24,435 nt of DNA from Guillardia theta CCMP2712. Its lineage: Eukaryota > Cryptophyceae > Pyrenomonadales > Geminigeraceae. Location of the stretch: the NCBI RefSeq assembly GCF_000315625.1, contig NW_005434585.1:87649-112083 (forward strand). The letters are read 5' to 3'. Numbering within the stretch: the first letter of the stretch is position 1; the number at the start of each line of letters is the position of its first letter. The position numbers and the translations under genes are program-made. Shown one piece after another: positions 16,829 to 24,435 of the stretch. Under the pieces are notes generated by a model that had not been told where the DNA came from, ran no database searches, and saw only the letters and a program-made list of their open reading frames with translations.

Positions 16829-17673
16829 TGGAGGTAGCGGTACAGAAGAAAAACTTCCACGGGCTGCGGCCTGCCTGGGTACCGGGATGGGAGTGGGGAT
16901 GGAGGAAGCTTCGGCAGTTTGGCTCTTCTTGGACTGATCGACCTTGGGGGGAGGAGCCACTAGTTCAACTTGCTCCTCTTCTGCCTGAAAGGTCTTGGTC
17001 CAGTTAGAGAGGTTGTCCCAGATGCTGTCCCTCTTGGGTTGCTGCGAGCCCTCGGCAGGCTTGCTGTCCTTGTTTGGGATTGCAAAATCTTTCTCGTTGA
17101 AGCCTGGCATCCTGCTTGCAACGTATCCCCTGCTCCAGTACGTCTCCTTCTTGTACTTCCACTGGACCTTGGTCGTGCTAATCTCCTTCTTCTCCAGCAT
17201 CGACAGCTCGTCCTTCGGCAGCTCGAGCGGGGACTCCGCGTTCACCCGCTGCAGATGATCTTGCAAGGAGAGAGGAACTTCATGTACAACCCCGTTGATG
17301 GTAAGGGAGCTGGTGAAGTTTGCGCTGTCCTTGATTAGAGAAGCCTTCAGCTCCTGCATGTTCTCGAATCAATCTGATGAAGGGGAGGAGGACGGGCAGT
17401 GAAAGTGAGGGAGGAACAAGGAGGATTCACGAGAGCACTTACCTCCTTCTTTTTCTTTCCTTCCTTTCTCTCTTCTATCCTTCTTTTCACGTCTGCTATC
17501 TCCTTTTCTCTCTGCTGTATGTTACGCTCCAGCTCCGCGTTCTCCGCCTGTTTCTTCTGGACATCTTCATCCGAGGGAATGAAGGTGTCGTAGGGGGTGG
17601 AGAAGAAGGACGGGAAGGACGGGAAGGACGGGAAGGACGAGGAGTTTTCGTTGCTCCATGGCAAGTGAATCAT
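16529..17673 (-). CDS. Gene E: proline-rich protein with N-terminal coiled coil (354 aa)
   Basis: Two exons, 17673-17443 and 17362-16529, are separated by an 80-nt intron with donor GTAAGT. The acceptor reads TTCGAG; the nearer CAG would put a stop in frame. The protein starts MIHLPWSNENSSS, carries a PSF repeat made of identical 9-base units (17605-17635), then a Glu/Lys/Arg-rich coiled coil (AELERNIQQREKEIADVKRR). A more ordered segment includes ANFTSSLTINGVVHEVPLS, VQWKYKKETYWSRGYVASRM and DSIWDNLSNWTKTF. The last 150 residues are proline-rich, with a poly-Ala run, nine prolines and PPPPLLLHP. Poly-proline stretches of this type commonly bind profilin, SH3, EVH1 or WW domains; a cytoskeletal role is inference. 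I do not recognise the family. The plus-strand frames over it are shadows. Confidence 0.75.
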
Positions 17674-17944
17674 TTTCGTCCTCTGCGGTCCCGTTGTTGT
17701 TGACGATGGGTATATTAGGGGGTGGTAGGATGAGAGGGTGGAGCAGAGATGGCTGAGTGATAGGGATGATTATTATTAATTAGATCAAGATAAGGAAAAT
17801 GGTGGAGCATTAAAGGGATACATCAGTGACACTTGGAGAAGGCATTAGGTGGGTGGGTGGTGGTAAAGGTTGCTATTGGTAGGACGAAAGTAAAGAGGGG
17901 AAGAGAAACAGGAAGAGAAGCAGGGGAGAACCTCGGATACAATG

Positions 17945-18051
17945 CTGGTGCTGCTGCTGCTGCTGGTGGTGGTGGTGGTTGTGCTGGTGGTGCTGGTGGT
18001 GATGGTGGTGCTGGTGGTCCTGGTGCTGATGATGTTGATGATGAAGCTGCC

Positions 18052-18097
<46 letters not shown>

Positions 18098-18235
18098 ACG
18101 ACGACGACGACGGTAAGGATATAAGTACAGAAATGAAGCTGGAGGCTGAGTCGGTAATTATTGTAACGATGATGATGACGACAACGATGACAACGACGAC
18201 GATGATGATGACAGTTTTGGTGGTTGTGATGACAA
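17945..18235. repeat. Compound CTG/GTG/GAC/GAT triplet-repeat island
   Basis: CTG and GTG triplets run from about 17945 to 18030. Sixteen or so CTG repeats lie at about 18052-18099, followed directly by GAC repeats (18098-18112). After a short gap come mixed GAT/GAC/AAC triplets (18168-18220). The three-base phase across several motifs suggests one triplet array that has diverged by point change, not separate insertions. Confidence 0.75.
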
Positions 18236-18713
18236 TGTTGATGGTTGTCTTTGTTGATTTTTTGTGGTCTGGGGAGATTAAAGCAGGTGAGGATGATGAC
18301 TTTTCGAGAACGATGCGAAAGAAAGTTCTTGCAGTTCTAAGATCAGGGAGTTCTATTTGAGAAGAGGATCAAGGAAAGTTGAAACGAAGATAGCTCCATG
18401 GAGGGGAGATCAAACATGAGGGAGACGATCGAGCAAAGTGGCGACGTTCGAGAGAGATTGAGTTCAGAGGTCAACGAAGGAATGGTAAGTGGGTGGAAGC
18501 AGCGAAGAAATAAATTTTACTTCAAAGATCAAGAGAAATGAACCGGTAAAATGAAGCAGATTGTCATGGGAGGGTCAGAGTGAACGAGAGATAGCAAGTT
18601 TCAGTCAACAGAGAATTCATTTGCGACGAGCGAGTCTTAACGTCATTAAAGATTGAGCTCGTTTCTTCCAAGCGCCTTGAATGTCGTACACGGCGCGGGT
18701 CCAGCAACATGCG

Positions 18714-18734
18714 CCCCCCCCCCCCCCCCCCCCC
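18714..18734. repeat. Run of 21 cytosines downstream of gene F
   Basis: A homopolymer of 21 C on the plus strand (G on the gene F strand) lies 18 bases beyond the gene F stop, probably in its 3' UTR. Its length may be unreliable because homopolymers are hard to sequence. Confidence 0.85.
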
Positions 18735-18752
18735 TTACTCTCACCTCGTCGG

Positions 18753-20726
18753 TTACGTCGGCTGAGCTGGTCGAGGGAAGGACCCGTAGGAGCTCTGCTG
18801 GGGGGCTGCAGGGATGACGCTCGTGCCTTCGTCCGCATCATCCTCCTCGCCCAAGTGAGCAGTAGTCATCGTCCTCCTGTAGTGCATGAACACAGTGGCG
18901 GTCAGAGCAGAGAAGATGAGCAGCCCGAGGTAGCAGAGCGACGCGCTCCTGTCGAACTGCAGCAGGTAAGAGAGCACGATGGGCACGATGACGTGGGAGG
19001 GGATGGTCGTGACGGCCCAGTAGGCCTGCATCCACGAGACATCCCTTCCCTCTGCTCCAGCCGCGTACACGGATCGAGCGAACACCTCCGAAGCCATGGA
19101 GGAGGCGGGAAAGAGCGCGAAGGCGCAGGTGTAGCAGCCGAGGGCGTACTGCCATGGCGAGAGCTGGCCGAACCAAGGGACGCAGAGGAGCATGCCGAGG
19201 ATGGCGAAGAGGATGCACAGGATCATCAGAGAGCGAGTCGAGAAGTGGCTCTTCATCGGCTGCAGCACCGCCATGCCCACGACCCCAGCTGAGAAGATGC
19301 CCATCATGAAGACAGCCGTCGCGTCGATGGTAAAACCCAGGTAGATCCCAGTGATGGGCGCGACGATGGTCTCGACCGAAGCCAACCAGGTCTGGAAGAG
19401 AAGCTCCATGGCGACGCAGGCGATGATGGGCGTGAGGTGGAGGAGGAAGCGAGGGTTGCTCCTGGGGTTGAAGGAGGAGAGCGGGAGGTTTGGCAGGGGC
19501 AGCTGAAGTTTCTCTCGAGGAAACTCGCTGGGGATGTAACTCCACTCGTGGTAGACGAACGCGAAGGCGAGGGAGCAGATGAGAACCCCGAGGAAGCCGG
19601 GTGCCTGCAGGCCATGGCCGACGATGGCGGTGACGTACTGGGGCATGTACATGCGATGATCGCCGATCTCGTTGGCGATGTCCTGGTCAGTCTTGAGACC
19701 TTTCTGCCCTCCAGCCTCTTCGATCTCTTCCTCTTTGGTGAAGCCTCCCATCCCCAGATCTTTCTGTGTGAGCTTGCCCACCTTGTTCAGCTCCGAAGTC
19801 ATCTTGTGCACATCCTTGCTGAAGTATCTGAACGCTCCTGCCCCAGTCTTGCTCGCGTTCACCACGTTGCTGGTTCCTCTCCGATCCCTCGACCGTCCTT
19901 TCCCGCTGTTCACCGACGGCAAGGCCCGTCGCGCCGGCTCCTCGGAGTCTAGAAGTTTCCTCGCATGACGCGCGGCACCCGCGCCCCCTTCCTCTCTCCG
20001 AACCACCTTCATCAGCGCTGCCTTGGCTGCAGTCTTGGATGCCCCCGGCTGGTCAGGAGGGATCACCAGTCCCCCGAGGGATCCAAAGGAAAGGCGCGAG
20101 TTCACAACGTCCGACACGTTGGGCATGTGCAGCATGTGAACGTACCTGGGCAGAGCATGCTCGATGTGGTTGAAGGGGCCGGGCGCGGGGGTGTGGACGA
20201 AGGTGGCGACTGCCGCCAACCCCGAGCCGAGGATGAAGGCGGCCGAGTACAGCGACTTCATGGCAACCACCGTGTTGTACCGGTCCTCCCTCCTGCAGAT
20301 TCCGCTGGACATGGCGACCAGGGAGCCCTGCACGCCGGCAGCACAGCCCACGAGGAAGCGAGCTGAGAGGATTGCAATGACACTGTGAGCAAGAGCATAG
20401 AAGAGGCTCCCTGTTGCCGCCAGGACGATGGCGAGTAGGCAGAGGTCACGTGCTGAGGTCACGGTGTACAACCAGGAGAAGAGCGGAGCAGTGCAGATGC
20501 TCCCCACGTACGTAGCCGCGATGCAGAACCCGAGCATGGTCGATTCGGCATGGAAGGCTGCAAGGTAGGAGGAGAGGGATGGGAGCACCACCGTCTCAGC
20601 GAAGAACAGCGCAAGAAGGGTCATCATATTCGCTGCTCGTGCCCTTTGGTAGACACTCTCCTCGAAGACGCCATGGCTCTTGGGCTGCAGCGTGTCAGAT
20701 TCAGAGCTGCTGGTATGCGGCTGCAT
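18753..20726 (-). CDS. Gene F: major facilitator superfamily transporter (657 aa, intronless)
   Basis: One uninterrupted frame runs from ATG 20726 to TAA 18755. About twelve hydrophobic segments are visible. The first five fall within residues 34-180 (for example LLALFFAETVVLPSLSSYL, LCLLAIVLAATGSLFYALA, ILSARFLVGCAAGVQGSLV). A hydrophilic insert of roughly 180 residues follows, rich in Lys, Arg, Gly and Ser. Segments six to twelve then run from about 370 to 625 (for example GFLGVLICSLAFAFVYHEW and LMILCILFAILGMLLCVPW). The ARFLVGCAAGVQG stretch and order of helices recall the MFSD8/CLN7 and SPX-MFS branches, with no N-terminal SPX domain here. Substrate and membrane are unknown. The N-terminal SSESDT and the C-terminal acidic HLGEEDDADEG may be cytosolic. 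Lack of introns contrasts with most neighbours and could reflect retroposition or transfer. Confidence 0.85.
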   Translation of the reverse strand: MQPHTSSSESDTLQPKSHGVFEESVYQRARAANMMTLLALFFAETVVLPSLSSYLAAFHAESTMLGFCIAATYVGSICTAPLFSWLYTVTSARDLCLLAIVLAATGSLFYALAHSVIAILSARFLVGCAAGVQGSLVAMSSGICRREDRYNTVVAMKSLYSAAFILGSGLAAVATFVHTPAPGPFNHIEHALPRYVHMLHMPNVSDVVNSRLSFGSLGGLVIPPDQPGASKTAAKAALMKVVRREEGGAGAARHARKLLDSEEPARRALPSVNSGKGRSRDRRGTSNVVNASKTGAGAFRYFSKDVHKMTSELNKVGKLTQKDLGMGGFTKEEEIEEAGGQKGLKTDQDIANEIGDHRMYMPQYVTAIVGHGLQAPGFLGVLICSLAFAFVYHEWSYIPSEFPREKLQLPLPNLPLSSFNPRSNPRFLLHLTPIIACVAMELLFQTWLASVETIVAPITGIYLGFTIDATAVFMMGIFSAGVVGMAVLQPMKSHFSTRSLMILCILFAILGMLLCVPWFGQLSPWQYALGCYTCAFALFPASSMASEVFARSVYAAGAEGRDVSWMQAYWAVTTIPSHVIVPIVLSYLLQFDRSASLCYLGLLIFSALTATVFMHYRRTMTTAHLGEEDDADEGTSVIPAAPQQSSYGSFPRPAQPT

Positions 20727-21797
20727 CGTTGAGGATCGGAAACGAAGAGGAGAACTTTCAGTGTAGGAATCAGGTCCTGCAGTCCTGCATTTTCACCAGC
20801 ACGGATTGTTCAAACAAAGTCCTTCACATCAACAGCAAGATGCTTGCAGGATTCTCCATCGTTGTTCGCATCAAACTACAAAGAGATCATCAGTGGAGTT
20901 CAGACCCCTTCGCCATCCTCTCTATCCCATAAATGATCAAATCGTGTTGCATCTAAATCATTGTTGCTAATGAGACTCTCCCCACCCCTCTCCTCCTTCT
21001 TGTCCTCGTCATTGAGTCAGACATAGCAATCAATAGCTGCTGATACTTTCTCTGCTCCTTCGAATATTCTGTCCTTGGATCCTACAATCTCCACTGAAAA
21101 TCTGGATCTTCTACATCCCGGTACTGAACTGTGCTGTTTGCTATCGACCTTCCCTCTTGTGTTTCTGTCTTTCTCATGCTCTTGGCGTCATTCTTGTCTC
21201 CAGTCGTTGTCGTCTGATGATTCAACACGTCTCCTCATGTTCTCTTCTTCTCTCTCGCCATCTTCCCGCCATCGCCTCCGCATCCTCTTCGTTGATTCGT
21301 ATCCATTTTCGCTCTGCGTCACTCGGTGGACTATTACTACCCCCACCCCACCGAAAACAGTATCAGACACCCCTCCAGTGGATGCTATTTTCCCCACCCC
21401 ACCAACCCCACTTTCACTACCCACCCTAGAAACCCCACCCCCTCTGGGAAAGTGCTAACTGGTGTCATCCAAATGTACAGGACTACACCCCTACCTGTTA
21501 AACAAGGGGGTGGGTTCCCCTAGGACAAGGGGGTGGTTCCACGTGCGAATATGCACAGAGAGGAAGGATGAAGAGGGGGGCGGGCAGAGGCGAGCAGAGG
21601 AGGAAGAGACGACAGGAGGATGGAGCAAACGAGCATGAGCAGAGGATGGAAGGGGAGAATGAGACTTGACTGAAGTACAGAGAGAAGAGATGAGGATGTG
21701 GGGGCTGAAATCCTGGCATGAGCAATGCAGAATGAATATAAATTGAATTTGGGGACACAAGTCATGAAATACCCTCTGAGACCTGTTGTGATGGCAG
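20727..21797. other. Divergent intergenic region between genes F and G
   Basis: About 1.07 kb separates the gene F start from the first supported exon of gene G. It probably includes both promoters and the unresolved 5' exon or exons of gene G. 21337-21440 is a strong C-rich motif cluster, with a G-rich patch at 21505-21535, and 21560-21660 is purine-rich. The small frames here are not convincing. Confidence 0.45.
21337..21535. repeat. CCCCACC motif cluster
   Basis: CTACCCCCACCCCACC (21338), CACCCCTCC (about 21369), CCCCACCCCACC and AACCCCAC (21391-21411), CTACCCACCC (21418), ACCCCACCCCC (21432) and CACCCCTACC (21484) are followed by GGGGGTGGG and GGGGGTGG in the opposite orientation (21507, 21530). 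This is the densest of the intergenic clusters in the window. Several G-runs on the minus strand could form a quadruplex. Confidence 0.5.
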
Positions 21798-23517
21798 GAA
21801 ACTGTGTGCTATGAATGCTTGTTTGAAATTCCGTCAAGAAGCATTCCTCTGGCTGACAGCTGCAGCGTCGAGAAGCTCAGCAAGCCTTGGGTTGAGCCGC
21901 CCAGGTCCGACTGTTGCGAGGTGAGCGATGATGATGGGAGCGAAGATCGGGCCATGGATGACGTCTGTTGCTCGTCAGATACGTCCAGCAGAAGCAGTTC
22001 CATGCTCCTCCATGGCCTACGATCGCGCATCAACGACGTCTCTGCAGTTCAGGAGCGAAACCAGCGCATGAAGAGGGGGCCGGGGAGAGGAGGTTGAACC
22101 TTGCGAAGAGAGTGCAGGAGTCTGTGTGCAGATCTCTCAGCGTCGAGGGAGGAAACGTCTCTAGAAGGGAGCTGCAGCAGCGAGGATGGAGCCCTCAGCT
22201 GCTGAAACGTCTGTTCAAGAAGAAAGAAGAGATTCCCCTGGGGGAGGTCGAGCAAGGGCTGTCCTTGCTCTGGGCCAGTCATGCGCCCGTGGACTCGTTG
22301 CTGGGCCTGTTCGACAGGACGTGTGAGATACACAAGCATCGCAACGCGTACGGCTACTGGATCGTCGACTCGCTGTATCCCCTGGGAGCCTGGAAGTACG
22401 TCACCTTCAACCAGGTCAGGTACCTGGCGACAGATGTCAGGGACCTGATGTATGAGATGGGAGTGAGGAGGGGAGACCGCGTATCGATCATCTCCAGGAA
22501 CTGCGCGGAGTGGGTTGCGATCTGTGTTGCCGCCTTCTCCCTGAGAGCGACGGTGGTACCGCTGCACGAGTCCCAGCATGAGGAGGACTGGCTGGCAGCG
22601 ATTTCCGACTCTCGGTCCAAGGTTGTGTTTGTCGGGAACGAGGACTTGTATGAGAAGGTGAAGGGGATGAAGGAGAGGAGCAAGACGGACGTGGAGGAGA
22701 TCATCTGCATCGACGGGGTGACAGGCTTCCTGCGGCACAAGGAGTATGCCTTCACTCACCGTCTGAAGAAGATCCGGGATGTAAGGAACAGGGTCTTCTC
22801 GCCCGTGGAGAGATGCGAACCTGATGACGTGGCGTTCCTCCTCTACCAGCATGCGTCTGACGGAGCTCTTCGCCCCCTGCCCCTCTCCCATGCTCAAGTC
22901 GTCTGCTCAGTGCTGGAGCGCAGCCTGTCCTGCTCGTTCTCGCGCTCCGAGGTCTCGATGAGCTTCCTGTCATGGTCAGAGCCTGCTGGACTCGTCCTCG
23001 AGCTGTTCTGCATGATGGAGAGTGGGGGAGCGATTGCTATGAGCGAGGGCAGAACGAAGTTTCGGTACAACTGCCAGGAGGTGAAGCCGTCTGTGATGTT
23101 CACCAGGTATGAGCTGATGAATGTTGAGCTGTGGTGATGGGGGTTGGAGATGTTGATGATTGAGATGATGGAGCTGATAAACACAATAACAAAGATGACA
23201 ATAATGGTTGGTAGATGATGATGGTGATGGTGATGGTGATGGTGATGGTGATGGTGATGGTGATTATGATAACCATTATGATGGTGGTGGTGGTGGTGAT
23301 GATGATGATGATGATGATGATGGTGACGGTGATAGTGCTGCTGCTGCTGCTGCTTCTGGTTTCAACATTAGCAATGACGTCCACGACAGGGGAGATTGTC
23401 TTGAAATCATACATGAATCGGTTATGAGAGATTCGGAAGAGTTGGTCTATAAGTTTACAGTTCCCTGGGCACTGGAAGCCTACGAACGAGAAATGAGGGT
23501 CAGTTACTGCTGCTGCT

Positions 23518-23550
<33 letters not shown>

Positions 23551-23583
23551 GATGATGATGGCGATGATGATGATGATGATGGC

Positions 23584-23614
<31 letters not shown>

Positions 23615-24435
23615 GTGATGATGATAACTCTGTTTATAGTTCTACTATCTCTCCTTCCTCTTCCTCTCTTGACTCTTGCTTTTGCAGGGGACTCCAAACT
23701 TTGTTCATCGCATCTACCAGCGCCTCCTACAGAGATTTGTCTGCAGACCTCTCAGGAAACTTCTAGGGAAGAAGCTCACGAGAATTTACTGTGTGGGAGA
23801 TATCAGTTCAAGGTGATCGTGATTGTTTTTACGATTGATTGTGGTGATGAGATGTTGATGGTGGTGATGGGGGAGAAGGAGGAGGTGGAGGAAGAAATGA
23901 TGACGACGATAATGATGTGAACAATGATATGAGATCATTCAAACCATGATGGTGCAGATGGTGTTAACGTCTTAAAGACGTCTGGGGTCTGACTAGTTCC
24001 TCGTGCTGTAGGTCAAAGATCATGATGGAGGCGCTGGGAGTTCAGATCGTGATCGTTAAGTCCTCTACCGTGCTCCCCATCCCCTTCCTGGCCAAGTCTC
24101 TTCCTCAAGTTGACGTCTTCCACCCGCTCGCTGGCGTCGAGGTCAGCTCCCCTCCTCTGCTTCCTCTGTCTCTCTCTTCTGTCACTTATACGGATCCTTG
24201 TCTCAGCTGGTTCGGCCTCCTCCCCGCCCCCCTCCCCCCCTCTCCCTCCTCTCCTCTTCATCTCCTCCCTCCGTCCTTTCCCTCCTCTCTTCTTCCTCCA
24301 TCCCCCTCCTAACGTGAGAACCATCAGTTATCTGCGGAGGAGGACGCGGATCAAGTAGCTCCTCGCATCTCCATCTCCACCGCCTTGGGTACCTTCCTCT
24401 CCTCCTCCCTGTGCCTGCATGACGAGGGAGCAGCA
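21798..24435 (+). CDS. Gene G: divergent long-chain acyl-CoA synthetase-like protein, both ends incomplete
   Basis: Exons 21798-21904, 22048-23106, 23372-23498, 23688-23812, 24012-24141 and 24319-24435 (window edge) join in one frame (555 codons). AMP-binding landmarks include YPLGAWKYVTFNQVRYLATD, YEMGVRRGDRVSIISRNCAE and WVAICVAAFSLRATVVPLHE, and the later order (KPSVMF, PWALEAYEREMRG, LLGKKLTRIYCVGD) follows the ACSL/bubblegum layout. The catalytic signatures are poor. The P-loop, normally close to YTSGTTGxPKG, reads YQHASDGALRPLPLSH (about 22844-22890), with no usual Thr/Ser-Gly pattern or Lys. The GGAPL position reads VGDISS. Where YGLTE is expected the text reads VIVKSSTVLPIP. It may be a pseudoenzyme, a scaffold or a decaying gene, but the frame is intact through four to five introns, which argues against a simple pseudogene. 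The 5' end is not found: no in-frame ATG precedes 21798. Intron 21905-22047 and the last acceptor (24318) are the weakest junctions. Confidence 0.65.
23107..23371 (+). repeat. Gene G intron with GATGGT, GAT and CTG arrays
   Basis: This 265-nt intron (donor GTATGA, acceptor CAACATTAG) carries about nine GATGGT units (23215-23265), GGT and GAT triplets (23282-23322) and five CTG (23337-23353). Like the gene B introns it is long mainly because of simple repeats. Confidence 0.7.
23499..23687 (+). repeat. Gene G intron with interrupted GAT triplet array
   Basis: This 189-nt intron (donor GTCAGT, acceptor CTTTTGCAG) contains a GAT array at about 23522-23630, broken by GGCGAT units at a regular spacing. 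The poly-Met and poly-Ile frames over it are artefacts. Confidence 0.75.

Larger units (their letters stand above)
17674..18752. other. Intergenic region upstream of gene E and downstream of gene F
   Basis: Both neighbours are on the minus strand, so this holds the gene E promoter and the gene F 3' end. Near gene E there is a GGGGGTGG/GAGGGTGG cluster (17711-17742) and an AT-rich patch (17765-17800). 17945-18235 is a compound triplet-repeat island. 18714-18734 is a run of 21 C. The long poly-Leu, poly-Val and poly-Ala frames follow from the triplets and are not supported as genes. Confidence 0.5.

Noticed and set aside
17833-18360. Poly-Ala/Asp and poly-Leu/Val frames as possible proteins
   Set aside because: Composition comes entirely from triplet repeats, with no splice or start context.
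19437-19952. 171-codon plus frame opposite the transporter
   Set aside because: The minus frame is a 657-codon membrane protein with clear hydrophobic segments; the plus frame is its shadow.
22049-22897. 282-codon minus frame
   Set aside because: It is antisense to the acyl-CoA-synthetase-like exon, whose plus-strand protein has clear family landmarks.

Overview
The window reads as nuclear DNA of a eukaryotic microbe, most likely a flagellated, possibly photosynthetic protist. Coding regions are cut by many very small spliceosomal introns (mostly 45-65 nt, GT-AG with a clear polypyrimidine tract, some GC-AG). Genes lie close together on both strands, and simple-sequence repeats are abundant in introns and gaps. 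A cryptophyte such as Guillardia fits this style, but that is a guess. I see no bacterial operons, tRNA, rRNA, transposon or CRISPR array. All exon models were built by hand from reading-frame continuity and splice signals; no transcript data were available.

Layout: gene A (minus, 795 to beyond base 1) is a partial gene for an unrecognised basic protein. Gene B (plus, 1683-8086) is a 26-exon gene for a 1,539-residue scaffold-like protein with about seven IQ motifs, four of them in a nearly perfect 207-bp tandem repeat, then a long coiled coil and a C-terminal WW domain. A repeat-rich gap (8087-9163) follows. The HglS/DUF1338 gene (plus, about 9164-10925) matches the 2-oxoadipate dioxygenase/decarboxylase family of lysine catabolism, related to plant FLO7. 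Gene C (minus, 12564-11014) is an unrecognised serine-rich protein that converges on HglS. Gene D (plus, 13735-16358) is a 722-residue coiled-coil protein resembling outer-dynein-arm docking proteins. Gene E (minus, 17673-16529) is a proline-rich protein with a short coiled coil. Gene F (minus, 20726-18753) is an intronless major-facilitator transporter. Gene G (plus, about 21798 to beyond 24435) is a divergent acyl-CoA-synthetase-like protein whose ATP-binding and YGLTE-type signatures are not conserved.

There is no sign of a co-regulated cluster. Genes B and D are plausible cytoskeletal or ciliary components and HglS, F and G are metabolic or membrane proteins, so this looks like an ordinary chromosomal neighbourhood. 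The most notable points are the degenerate acyl-CoA-synthetase-like protein, the IQ/coiled-coil/WW architecture, microsatellites that account for the longest introns of gene B (including 33 CTG repeats), several GC-AG introns, and clusters of CCCCACC and GGGTAG motifs in the gaps upstream of several genes.
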